NCBI RefSeq assembly: GCF_021277265.1
Contig: NZ_JAJSOH010000006.1
Location: 186,001-250,000 of the forward strand
Origin: Kineosporia rhizophila
GTDB lineage: Bacteria; Actinomycetota; Actinomycetes; Actinomycetales; Kineosporiaceae
DNA: 64,000 nucleotides
Direction: 5' to 3'
The position numbers and the translations under genes are program-made. This document shows positions 23,890 through 36,697 of the stretch, piece by piece; the stretch's first letter is position 1, and every line of letters begins with the position of its first letter. The notes under the pieces are model-generated. The model had not been told where the DNA came from, searched no databases, and saw only the letters and a list, made by a program, of their open reading frames with translations.

Positions 23890-24963
23890 TCAGGCTGAGA
23901 GCACTTCGGGAAGTGATGCGGGCAGACCGGCCAGATGCACCAGCAGGTCTTCGTAGCGGTTCATCATGGCCTTGGTGTCGTAGCGCTGGGCGTGGGCGTG
24001 CACCTGGGCGTTGTCGAGCAGCCGGGCGCGCTCGATCGCCCAGGCCAGGGCGATCGGCGAGGTGTTGGCGGCGACCACTCCACCACCCGGCAGGACCACT
24101 TCGCGGCAGGCGCCGTTGGGGAAGGCCGCGACCGGCGTGCCACAGGCCATCGCCTCGACCATGGCCAGGCCGAACGGCTCGTCCCAGAGCGGGGTGGCCA
24201 GGAAGACCGAGGCCCGGCCGATCAGACCGGCGAGGTCACGGTGGTCGAGGTGGCCGCGGTAGAGCACGTCCGGGCCCAGCCGGGGCCGGATCTCGTTCTC
24301 CCAGTAGGCCTGGTCGCCGATGGCGCCGCTGAACTCCATCCGCATCCCGGCCAGGCGGGCGGCGTCGATGGCCTCGTGCAGCCCCTTCTCGGGGGTGATC
24401 CGGGCCGACCAGACCGCCAGGTCCGGGTTGCGCGGGGCGCCGGTGTGCCAGTGGTCGAGGTAGATGCCGTTGGGCACGGTGTCGACCTCGGGCAGCCGGG
24501 AACGCCAGGCGCGGGCGGTGAAGCGGGACACGGCGACGAACGCGTGCCGGGGACCCGGCCGCCAGGCGGGCGACTCGATCACGGCATTGATCCGCGCGAG
24601 CGGGGGTGTGTGCAGCACGGTCAGCATGGGCTGCTCGGTCAGCTCGGTGTAGGGCAGCGGGTTGAGGCTGTTGTTCAGCACCACGTCGAAGTCGCCGGCC
24701 TGGACGGCGGTGACCGCCCGGGCGATCGCCTCGTCCACCACCAGGTCGCGGGTGTGCCCCTCCCACATCGGTGAGCGGGCCGCGTCCTCACCGAGGATGG
24801 GCTGCAGCCGGGCCCGGGTCGAGCTGCTCTCGCGGGCGAAGAGCGTCACGTCGTGCCCGCGTTCGACCAGCTCGTCGGCCACCATCGAGGTGTGCATCTC
24901 CAGCCCGCCGACGAACGGCGAGGCGATCGGGTGGTGCAGGTGGGCCAGCAGAGCAACTCTCAC
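23890..24963 (-). CDS. Glycosyltransferase family 4
   Basis: 357 residues from GTG 24963, preferred over GTG 24978 because AGAGG lies 8 nt upstream. GT-B fold: 'VALLAHLHHPIASPFVGGLEMHTSMVADELVERGH' (key: GGLEMH) at the acceptor side, 'VSRFTARAW', 'PNGIYLDHW', 'ITPEKGLHEAIDAA' and the donor-site E-x7-E 'EPFGLAMVEAMACGTPV'. First gene of the GT4-GT28-GT2 operon, 9 bp before the next gene. Transfer of a sugar to a glycan or lipid carrier is likely; the donor is unknown. Confidence 0.9.
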   Translation of the reverse strand: MRVALLAHLHHPIASPFVGGLEMHTSMVADELVERGHDVTLFARESSSTRARLQPILGEDAARSPMWEGHTRDLVVDEAIARAVTAVQAGDFDVVLNNSLNPLPYTELTEQPMLTVLHTPPLARINAVIESPAWRPGPRHAFVAVSRFTARAWRSRLPEVDTVPNGIYLDHWHTGAPRNPDLAVWSARITPEKGLHEAIDAARLAGMRMEFSGAIGDQAYWENEIRPRLGPDVLYRGHLDHRDLAGLIGRASVFLATPLWDEPFGLAMVEAMACGTPVAAFPNGACREVVLPGGGVVAANTSPIALAWAIERARLLDNAQVHAHAQRYDTKAMMNRYEDLLVHLAGLPASLPEVLSA

Positions 24964-25160
24964 CGGTACGCCTCTCACGTTCTGGCCGGGCCCACGCTGG
25001 ACCTTACCTTCGCGACGGAACGTATCGCCGGTTCTCCGGACCCGCCCGTTGGAGTGACCCCCTCGTCCGTTTGTCCTGGTGAAGTGCCCTCAGAGACGGG
25101 CAGGGCGGGTAGCGGAGAGTTACCAGTGGCTGCAGTGACGACTGAGCCTCAGCTTCCGGT

Positions 25161-25178
25161 GCCTGCCACGGGGCAGGC
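25161..25178 (-). terminator. Hairpin at the end of the HxlR gene
   Basis: A GCCTGCC/GGCAGGC stem of 7 bp with a 4-nt loop begins at the last base of the HxlR stop codon on the minus strand. There is no T-run, as is common in high-G+C genomes. The 214 bp before the glycosyltransferase operon (24964-25177) show nothing else recognisable. Confidence 0.5.
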
Positions 25179-25543
25179 TACGGCTTCTCCTCGCGCACCG
25201 GTTCCTGGGCGTGCAGCAGTTCGTCGCCGTGCTCGGCCATCCACGCACCCAGCGCCCGCAGCGGCCCCTCCAGCAGACTCGCCCCCAGTGCGGTGAGCCG
25301 GTAGTCGATCCGTAGGCCCGCCCCCGGCTCCCGGGCCACCAGTCCGTGGCCGCTGAGGCGCTGCAACGTCTCGGTGAGCACCTTGTCGCTGATCGCGCCG
25401 ATGCGGGCACGTAGCTCCCGGCGGCGCATCGGCCCGTCCCGCAGCGCTGCCATCACGACCACGTCCCAGGTGTGAGCGAAGAGTTCGGTCGCGGCCCGCA
25501 GGCGGCAGTCGGCGACGAACTGGTCACAGTGCTCTTCGCGCAT
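25178..25543 (-). CDS. HxlR family regulator
   Basis: 121 residues from the ATG at 25543. The family pattern is clear: 'CRLRAATELFAHTWDVVVMAALRDGPMRRRELRARIGAISDKVLTETLQRL' (key: HTWDVVVMAAL, RRRELR, ISDKVLTETL), a winged helix of about 100 residues with an N-terminal Cys ('EEHCDQF', Cys6). HxlR proteins often sense electrophiles or oxidants through such a cysteine. It is divergent from an F420-reductase-like gene with a perfect 20-bp palindrome between them, so autoregulation and control of that gene are likely. Confidence 0.9.
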   Translation of the reverse strand: MREEHCDQFVADCRLRAATELFAHTWDVVVMAALRDGPMRRRELRARIGAISDKVLTETLQRLSGHGLVAREPGAGLRIDYRLTALGASLLEGPLRALGAWMAEHGDELLHAQEPVREEKP

Positions 25544-25564
25544 GCTCTCATCGTGGCATTCGCC

Positions 25565-25584
25565 TACGCACCGATCGGTGCGTA
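25565..25584. promoter_or_regulatory. Perfect 20-bp palindromic operator of the HxlR regulator
   Basis: TACGCACCGATCGGTGCGTA is fully self-complementary and lies in the 63-bp gap between the divergent HxlR and reductase starts (22 bp from each). Its length and position fit a dimeric winged-helix repressor site controlling both genes. Confidence 0.85.
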
Positions 25585-25606
25585 TCAGCTCTCTAGCGTC
25601 GAGGAC

Positions 25607-26239
25607 ATGAGAATCGGGATTCTGGGAACGGGCACCCTGGCGCGCGCTCTGGCCGACGTGTGGGCGCAGAGTGGGCACGATGTGATGCTCGGTGGCCGCT
25701 CCCCTGAAAAGGCTGCGGCGTTGGCCGCTTCGTTGGGTGCGCGGGTCAGTGGTGGTGATCTATTGCAGGCCGCAAAGGGCCGGGACGCAGTGCTTCTGGC
25801 CGTCCCCTGGGATGCGGTGGCTGATGTGCTCGCCACGGTGGGCGCCGGCCTGGCCGGCCAGGTGCTGATCGATCCGGTCAACCCGGTCAGGTACAGCGAC
25901 GGCACGGTGCTGGTACGTGACGGGCACTCCGCGGCGCAGGAGATCGCGCGTCTGGCGCCGGGGGCGCACGTGGTGAAGGCGTTCACCTTCTTCCCCGCGT
26001 CCCAGTGGCACCCCGGCGAGGGGCACGTCACCGTGGCGATGTGTGGCGACAACGATCAAACAATGGACGTGGTGGGCACCTTGGTCCGCGACGCGGGCGG
26101 GGTGCCCGCGAACCTTGGGCCGCTGAGCCGGGCTCGGCAGCTGGAAGAGGCCGCGGGCCTCGTCTTCGCCCTGGTGGCAGGCGGTTTCGATCCGCGCAGT
26201 GCCGTGCCTTCGGTGCCGCAGGTCAGTCGAGGAGCGTGA
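25607..26239 (+). CDS. NADPH-dependent F420 reductase-like oxidoreductase
   Basis: 210 residues: N-terminal Rossmann motif 'IGILGTGTLARALADVWAQSGHDVMLGGRSPEKA' (GxGxxA, then the basic 'GGRSPEK' typical of NADP binding) and 'VLLAVPWDAV', 'LIDPVNP', 'HVVKAFTFFPASQW' (equivalent to the VKAFN segment of F420H2:NADP+ oxidoreductases and their relatives). Short relatives of this kind are annotated as NAD(P)-binding domain or F420 reductases; the true substrate is not known. It is divergent from HxlR and likely induced through it. Its 3' end overlaps the convergent carbonic anhydrase gene by 17 bp. Confidence 0.82.
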   Translation: MRIGILGTGTLARALADVWAQSGHDVMLGGRSPEKAAALAASLGARVSGGDLLQAAKGRDAVLLAVPWDAVADVLATVGAGLAGQVLIDPVNPVRYSDGTVLVRDGHSAAQEIARLAPGAHVVKAFTFFPASQWHPGEGHVTVAMCGDNDQTMDVVGTLVRDAGGVPANLGPLSRARQLEEAAGLVFALVAGGFDPRSAVPSVPQVSRGA

Positions 26240-26942
26240 CCCGGCCGTTGTCCAGGTCGTAGCGGGCGCCGACCACCCTGACCTCACCCTTGGCCACGTG
26301 CTCGGCGATCAGCGGGCTGCGCTCGGTGAGCTGCCGGACCTGCGCCCGCACGTTGGCCACCACGCCGGCCTCGACCACCTTGGCCTTGTCGTCCGAGGAG
26401 CCCAGCAGCGGCTCGATCACCGGGCGCAGCGCGTCGACGATGGTGCCGATGTGCCCGGCCGGGGTGCCGCCCGACTCCAGGGCGTCGACCGTGGCGGTGA
26501 TCGCGCCGCAGCGCTCGTGCCCGAGCACCAGGATCAGCGGGGTGCCGAACTCCTCGACCGCGAACTCGGTGCTGCCCAGCAGCAGGTCGTCGACGATGTT
26601 GCCGGCCACCCGGTTGTCGAAGACGTCACCCAGACCCTCGTCGAACAGGATCTCGGGGGAGACCCGGGAGTCGGCGCAGCCGATGGTGGTGACGAAAGGA
26701 TGCTGCCCGGCGGCCAGTTCGTGCAGGTGGGCCAGCGACTGGTCGGGGTGCCGGGCGTGCCCGGTGACGAACCGGCGGTTGCCCTTGAGCAGCCGCCGGA
26801 GCGCTGCCTCGGGGGTGGCCGGGACGGGTTCGGCGGTGGGGGTGCTCGTGGCGGCGGCCGCGGAACCGGCGCCGAGCAGGCCCAGCGCGGCTGCACCACC
26901 GGAGACGAGAAGGGAACGACGGGACGAGGCGAGAACAGACAT
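26223..26942 (-). CDS. Tat-exported beta-carbonic anhydrase
   Basis: 239 residues. Zinc ligands are in CADSR (Cys89, Asp91) and HERCG (His142, Cys145), the beta-class set, so the protein should interconvert CO2 and bicarbonate. Unlike the usual cytosolic enzyme it begins with a twin-arginine signal (SSRRSLLVSGG, a hydrophobic stretch, then Ala-rich cleavage site near residue 30) and should act outside the cell. It lies between an F420-reductase-like gene (17-bp tail overlap) and an MFS gene on the same strand; it is probably monocistronic. Confidence 0.92.
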   Translation of the reverse strand: MSVLASSRRSLLVSGGAAALGLLGAGSAAAATSTPTAEPVPATPEAALRRLLKGNRRFVTGHARHPDQSLAHLHELAAGQHPFVTTIGCADSRVSPEILFDEGLGDVFDNRVAGNIVDDLLLGSTEFAVEEFGTPLILVLGHERCGAITATVDALESGGTPAGHIGTIVDALRPVIEPLLGSSDDKAKVVEAGVVANVRAQVRQLTERSPLIAEHVAKGEVRVVGARYDLDNGRVTLLD

Positions 26943-27013
26943 ATCCGCTCTTTCTCCGAATCAGGGAAACGTCCGCACCATACGCCTCACTCCTATCTGG
27001 TTGCCAGACCCAA

Positions 27014-28237
27014 CTACTTCTTCGTCATGTCGAAACACGCTCCGCTGTCGGGGGTCACGACCGGTCGGTGATAGCGACGTTCAAGGGTCATCCCGATCGC
27101 GGCGGCCAGGATCATCGCTGCTCCGGCGGCCAGGAGAGGGCGGGGCCCGAGGCCGATGGCCACGCCCGCCGCCGCCGAGCCCGCTGCCGAGGAGCCGACC
27201 TTGAGCGCGGCCATGGTCACGAACACCTGGGCACGCGCTCCGGGTGGGGAGTAGCGGGACCGGGCAGCCAGGGTGGCCGTGAAGTAAGGCGCGTTCGAGG
27301 CCCCCAGCAGGAAGAAGGCGACCGACGCCACGACGTAGTTCGGAGCCACGGCGCAGCAGGCGAAGAAGATGCTCACCACTGCCACCGTGACCGCCACACT
27401 GCGCTCGGGTTCGCCCGGCAGGGGCCAGGCGATCAGGATTAGCGAGCCGATCAGATACCCCAGGCCGAACACGGCTGTCAGCAGGCCCGCGGTGCCGGCC
27501 GAGACGTCGAGGTCGTCGGCCAGGGCCACCGCGATGACCGCGACCGCTCCGTTGGGGAAGGCGACGACCAGCATGGTGCCCATCACCCGACGCAGCGGCC
27601 CGGGCGCCGTGAACAGGCCCAGGGCACTACGCAACGGCAGCACCAGATCAGCCGGAACCGCCTTCTCGCCCGGTGGAAGACCACGGATCAGGGCCGCCGC
27701 GACCAGCGTGGTGAAGGCCAAGGCCAGCAATGCCACCCTAGGGCCGGTCAGCGCGGCCAGCGAGGCCACCAATGCGGTGCCGCCAGTTCCCCCAATGCCG
27801 TAACTGAGTGAATCCAGACCCTGGGCGCGGCGCTGAGCGTGCTCGTCGGGTGGGGAGAGTGCGGCCAGCCGACTGCTCAGGCCGCCGGTGAGCAACGGCC
27901 CGCCGGCACCGGCGAGGGCGGCCAGTCCGAGCACCAGCGCCAGCGGCGCATGCCCCAGGGTGAGCGTGGCTGCCCCGATCAGCACCGCGTACCCGACGCA
28001 GACCGCCGCGATCAGCCGTCTTCCGTCACGTGAGCGGTCCAGCCGACGACCGGCCAGCGGCCCCAGCAGGTGCGGCAGCATCAGACAGGTGACCAGCAGT
28101 GCGCCCACCAGTTCCGGGCGATCGAGCCCGGGAACCGTCCCGGCCAGCAGCACGAACCCGACCGGGGCGCCCGCGTCGGCGCTGCGGGCCAGGGTGGCCG
28201 CGATCAGGTACCGGGTCAGCGCCGTCCTCGAACTCAC
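27014..28237 (-). CDS. MFS transporter
   Basis: 407 residues with about twelve membrane helices. GTG 28237 is chosen because it overlaps the stop of the preceding 28-codon ORF as GTGA, which is a coupling arrangement; GTG 28285 would overlap that ORF more. 'GPLAGRRLDRSRDGRR' between helices 2 and 3 is the MFS loop motif. The second half contains 'FGLGYLIGSL' and 'FLLGASNAPYFTATLAARSRYSPPGARAQVF', as in bacterial drug or metabolite exporters. The substrate is unknown. Confidence 0.88.
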   Translation of the reverse strand: MSSRTALTRYLIAATLARSADAGAPVGFVLLAGTVPGLDRPELVGALLVTCLMLPHLLGPLAGRRLDRSRDGRRLIAAVCVGYAVLIGAATLTLGHAPLALVLGLAALAGAGGPLLTGGLSSRLAALSPPDEHAQRRAQGLDSLSYGIGGTGGTALVASLAALTGPRVALLALAFTTLVAAALIRGLPPGEKAVPADLVLPLRSALGLFTAPGPLRRVMGTMLVVAFPNGAVAVIAVALADDLDVSAGTAGLLTAVFGLGYLIGSLILIAWPLPGEPERSVAVTVAVVSIFFACCAVAPNYVVASVAFFLLGASNAPYFTATLAARSRYSPPGARAQVFVTMAALKVGSSAAGSAAAGVAIGLGPRPLLAAGAAMILAAAIGMTLERRYHRPVVTPDSGACFDMTKK

Positions 28238-28320
28238 CGGCCGGGCTCGTTCACGAACCACGGGCCGGGGGTGGCCGAGGCGCACCGCTCCTCGATCTCC
28301 CGGATCTCCTCGTCGTTCAC
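28234..28320 (-). pseudogene. 28-codon remnant of an 'ATPGPW' family protein
   Basis: GTG 28320 to TGA 28236 encodes 28 residues containing IREIEERCASATPGPWFV, which I recognise as the N-terminus of a family of small actinobacterial hypothetical proteins that normally run to about 100 residues. The rest is missing, so this looks like a truncated copy, or a coupled leader ORF. Its stop overlaps the MFS start (GTGA). Confidence 0.5.
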
Positions 28321-28340
28321 AGAAGCCAACCTAGAACCAA

Positions 28341-28377
28341 AGGACGCCGTGCGAGACCTGGTCTCCCACGGCGTCCT
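28341..28377 (-). terminator. Strong hairpin after the acyl-CoA carboxylase gene
   Basis: Nested perfect arms AGGACGCCGTG/CACGGCGTCCT (11 bp) and GAGACC/GGTCTC (6 bp) begin 17 bp after the carboxylase stop codon; on the minus strand the hairpin is followed by a short T-run (TTTGG). This separates the carboxylase from the downstream remnant and MFS gene. Confidence 0.8.
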
Positions 28378-28393
28378 CGGTTCCGATCCGGAT

Positions 28394-33874
<5,481 letters not shown>

Positions 33875-33971
33875 CGGCTGAGCCTCCCAGACACCACTAG
33901 ATCCAGCGTCCTACTCTCGCCGGGTCGAGGGCCGCGCGCCATGTACGCCACAGGGTGGACCCTGAGCCACC

Positions 33972-33992
33972 CTTTGTAAGAAACCTACAAAG
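33972..33992. promoter_or_regulatory. Inverted repeat upstream of the carboxylase gene
   Basis: CTTTGTA-N7-TACAAAG, a perfect 7-bp dyad in an otherwise G/C-rich region, lies 98 bp upstream of the carboxylase start and abuts the stop codon of the DUF5648 gene. Its A/T-rich arms suit a repressor operator for the carboxylase better than a terminator. Confidence 0.6.
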
Positions 33993-34550
33993 TCACGGAC
34001 GGTAGAGGCGATGCAGCCGCACCGCGGTGATGCCCTCGGCCAGCGCCGGCATCTTCAGTACATCGGGTTCCGGCAAGGGATGGAAGGGCCGCCGCCGGTA
34101 GCCCAGCCGCTGCACCGCGTGATCAGCCTCTGCCTCGCTCGTCGTGTAGAAGTGGTCGGTCAGGTGGGGGTGCCACAACCGGAACAGCCGGGTGCTGTCG
34201 GGGGTGTCACCGCCCGGGAACACCCACAGCGAGTCCAGCCGCAGTTCGTCGGTGTAGCCCAGGCCCCGGATCGAGCGGCGCACCTCGGCCTCGTCGGTGG
34301 TGTACAGGTGATCCTGGCGCTCGGCGCTGTACAGCCGGTGCAGTGGCACGGCCCGGATGCCGGCGTGCAGCAACCCGCGGTCGAACACGTACATCGGCGC
34401 GGTGGTCCCGGTCTCGTCCCGGTAGCCGCGCGCCATCGCGGCCCGCTTCTCGGCGAGGTTGGTGGTGTAGAAGTGGTCGGCCCGGCCGCGGGCACGCGTC
34501 TGCAGGCCGGGCAGACCCAGCAGACCACGGCGGGGGACCCGCCCGCTCAC
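33993..34550 (-). CDS. DUF5648 repeat protein, second of an overlapping pair
   Basis: 185 residues starting at the GTG that overlaps the upstream stop (GTGA). It contains three copies of a unit of about 45 residues built on [D/T]HFYTTxxAE...A...GY followed by LHRLY/LFRLW: 'DHFYTTNLAEK', 'DHLYTTDEAEV' and 'DHFYTTSEAEA'. This is the DUF5648 fold found in secreted and surface proteins. No clear signal peptide is present; the first 20 residues are basic. It could be the continuation of the upstream gene after a frameshift, because the upstream protein ends in the half-unit 'FERLWRPA'. The function is unknown. Confidence 0.75.
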   Translation of the reverse strand: MSGRVPRRGLLGLPGLQTRARGRADHFYTTNLAEKRAAMARGYRDETGTTAPMYVFDRGLLHAGIRAVPLHRLYSAERQDHLYTTDEAEVRRSIRGLGYTDELRLDSLWVFPGGDTPDSTRLFRLWHPHLTDHFYTTSEAEADHAVQRLGYRRRPFHPLPEPDVLKMPALAEGITAVRLHRLYRP

Positions 34551-35101
34551 GCCGGTCGCCACAGGCGCTCGAACTGGTAGGGCACGGCCTCGGGATCGAC
34601 CTTCGCGGTGAACACGTACGGCGCCGGGTACTCCGCCTCCAGCCGGTAACCCAACTGCTGCACCGCGTACTCGGCCGCCTCGGCGCTGTGGGTGCGCATC
34701 TGGGTCTGCCGCCGGGGATGCCACAGCCGCAGCAGCTGGGCAGATCCGTCCGGCGCCTGCTCCGGATCGGTCACCGGAATCACCCAGAGCGGCCTGGTGC
34801 CCGACTCGTCCCGATAGTCCTTGTACCGCAGCGAATAGGCCGCTTCACCGGCGTTCATCGTGTAGAAACGGCCACCCCGTCCGGCCAGCCGGTGCAGTTG
34901 GGCAGCGCGAAAGCCCTGGTAGTAGGTGGATTCGGTGAACACCCACGAACGGACGGGGGTGGGCCACCGGCGCGTCGGCGCCGGCCGGGCGGTGGCTGGG
35001 GTGGCGTTGGTGATCGCCATCCCAGCCAGTCCGGCCGCCCCGGCTGCTCCGGCCATCCCCACCAGGGCGCGGCGCCGGGAGAGATCCTGGGTGACAGACA
35101 T
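34547..35101 (-). CDS. Tat-exported DUF5648 repeat protein, first of an overlapping pair
   Basis: 184 residues from ATG 35101. The N-terminus is a twin-arginine signal (SRRRALVGMAG, Gly/Ala-rich hydrophobic segment, then 'TPATARPA'), so the protein is exported. The mature part has the DUF5648 units 'AAQLHRLAGRGGRFYTMNAGEA' and 'SAQLLRLWHP...TQMRTHSAEAAEYAVQQLGY' and ends at 'FERLWRPA'. The next gene starts within its stop codon and continues the same kind of repeat. Probably a carbohydrate- or surface-binding beta-propeller-like protein; this is inference from the fold family only. Confidence 0.78.
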   Translation of the reverse strand: MSVTQDLSRRRALVGMAGAAGAAGLAGMAITNATPATARPAPTRRWPTPVRSWVFTESTYYQGFRAAQLHRLAGRGGRFYTMNAGEAAYSLRYKDYRDESGTRPLWVIPVTDPEQAPDGSAQLLRLWHPRRQTQMRTHSAEAAEYAVQQLGYRLEAEYPAPYVFTAKVDPEAVPYQFERLWRPA

Positions 35102-35237
35102 GGTCCTCCCGGTGCGGACGGCGAAGGTCATTGCTGGGCAGGTGCTTCCGGAACCCTCCCACCTACCGCTGGGTTCGCCGCCAGCCACGCCGCCGGGCGC
35201 CTGGCTCAGGCCCCTCAGATCCCTCGGGTCCCGCGCA

Positions 35238-36230
35238 TCACTCGGGCAGCCGCACGGCGACCTTCCCGATCGCCCCGCCCGAGGCCACCACCGCGTGGGC
35301 CCGCTGCAGTGCCGCTTCCGCCGGGCCGTCGAAGCTCTGGGTGAGGGTGGAACGGATCCGCCCCGCGTCGGCCAGCTCGGCCACCTGCGTGAGCAGACGC
35401 CCCTGCTCGGCCAGGTCGGAGGCCTGGTTCAGCACCCGCGCGAACATCAGCTCCCAGTGCAGCGACGCCGCCTTCGCCTTCAGCGGCAGGCTGTCCTGGC
35501 CCTCGGGCTCGTCGATGGCCACCACCTGACCGAACGTGCGCACCAGCTCGGCGTAGGTCGGGATGTTGCCCCGGGTGTACGGGGAGAACACCCGGCCGAC
35601 GCCCTCGGGGACGAACGCCCGCACGTCCTCGACCAGGTTGTCCCGGCCGATCACGTGGTCGGCCCCCATCTGCCGGGCCCAGTCACGGGACTCGCCCCGT
35701 CCCGCGGCCGCGATCACCTCCACGCCCGGCGTCAGCGTCTTCACCAGCTGGGTCAGGATGCTGCCGACCCCGCCCGCGGCCCCCAGCACCAGGAAGTGCC
35801 CCTTGTCCTCGGGTGTCATCTTCAGCTGGTCGAACATCGTCTCCCAGGCGGTGATCGCGGTCAGCGGCAGCGCCGCCGACTCTTCCCACGACAGGGTGCT
35901 GGGCCGCCGGCCGACGATGCGCTCGTCCACCGCGTGCAGTTCGGCGTTGGTGCCGTCGCGCGAGATGTCCCCGGCGTAGAAGACCTCGTCGCCGACCCGG
36001 AACGACTGCGCCTGGGATCCCACCGCCTCCACCACCCCGGCGGCGTCCCACCCCAGCTGCCGGGTACGGCCCGGGGCCAGACCCGCGTGCACCTTCGTGT
36101 CCACCGGGTTGACCGACACCGCCTTCACCCGGACCAGCACGTCCCGCGGCCGCAGCTCGGGAACCTCCCGCTCGACCTCGGTGAAGCTCTTGTCAGTACC
36201 GCCCACTGCCTGCCAGGACCTGATGCCCAT
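35238..36230 (-). CDS. Zinc-type alcohol dehydrogenase-like quinone oxidoreductase
   Basis: 330 residues of the MDR superfamily. 'VRVKAVSVNPVDTKVHAG' and 'GWDAAGVVEAVG' form the GroES-like domain, with NADP-binding 'VLGAAGGVGSILTQLVK' in the Rossmann half. The zinc-ligand cysteines of true alcohol dehydrogenases are absent, as in zeta-crystallin/QOR enzymes, so it probably reduces quinones or enones with NADPH. It is divergent from an HxlR regulator with an inverted repeat between them, which is the QorA/HxlR-type arrangement of electrophile-responsive loci. Confidence 0.9.
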   Translation of the reverse strand: MGIRSWQAVGGTDKSFTEVEREVPELRPRDVLVRVKAVSVNPVDTKVHAGLAPGRTRQLGWDAAGVVEAVGSQAQSFRVGDEVFYAGDISRDGTNAELHAVDERIVGRRPSTLSWEESAALPLTAITAWETMFDQLKMTPEDKGHFLVLGAAGGVGSILTQLVKTLTPGVEVIAAAGRGESRDWARQMGADHVIGRDNLVEDVRAFVPEGVGRVFSPYTRGNIPTYAELVRTFGQVVAIDEPEGQDSLPLKAKAASLHWELMFARVLNQASDLAEQGRLLTQVAELADAGRIRSTLTQSFDGPAEAALQRAHAVVASGGAIGKVAVRLPE

Positions 36231-36282
36231 GATCTTCGCTCCCGTCTCGTTCCGACGTCGGCGACGCTAACCCCGGACCTGC

Positions 36283-36309
36283 GGTTACCCTCAAGGGAGA
36301 CAAGTAACC
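36283..36309. promoter_or_regulatory. Inverted repeat between quinone oxidoreductase and HxlR genes
   Basis: GGTTAC-N15-GTAACC spans 36283-36309, ending 22 bp before the HxlR ATG. The spacing places the arms about two helical turns apart, as for a winged-helix dimer. Confidence 0.6.
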
Positions 36310-36331
36310 TTTGGGAAGCAATGGAGGTCAG

Positions 36332-36697
36332 ATGGTCACGGCCTGCTCCACCGGCCTGCACGGCCCGCATGACGTGTTCAATCCCGACTGCCCCTGCCGC
36401 GATCTGCTCGACCTGATCGCCAACAAGTGGTCGGCCCTGGTGATCGGCGCGCTCGAGCCGGGCCCGATGCGCTTCGGCGAACTGCGCTCCCGGCTGAACG
36501 GGGTGAGCTCGAAGGTGCTCACCGCCACCCTGCGCCGGCTCGAAGAGGCCGCCCTGATCGACCGTGAGGTGTTCGCCGAGGTACCGCCCCGGGTCGAGTA
36601 CACACTGACCGACCTGGGCCACTCGGCCGCCGTGCCGCTGGCTGCCCTGCGCACCTGGGCCGAGGGCGCCCTCGACCACGAACTCAGCCGAAGGTGA
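36332..36697 (+). CDS. HxlR family regulator
   Basis: 121 residues from ATG 36332, preceded by GGAGG at good spacing. Winged helix: 'DLIANKWSALVIGALEPGPMRFGELRSRLNGVSSKVLTATLRRLEEAALI' (key: NKWSALVIGAL, RFGELR, SSKVLTATLRRL). Cysteines at the N-terminus ('ACSTG' and 'PDCPCRD') could act as redox or electrophile sensors, as in related HxlR proteins. It probably represses itself and the divergent quinone oxidoreductase. Its 3' end overlaps the convergent nitroreductase-family gene by 14 bp. Confidence 0.9.
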   Translation: MVTACSTGLHGPHDVFNPDCPCRDLLDLIANKWSALVIGALEPGPMRFGELRSRLNGVSSKVLTATLRRLEEAALIDREVFAEVPPRVEYTLTDLGHSAAVPLAALRTWAEGALDHELSRR

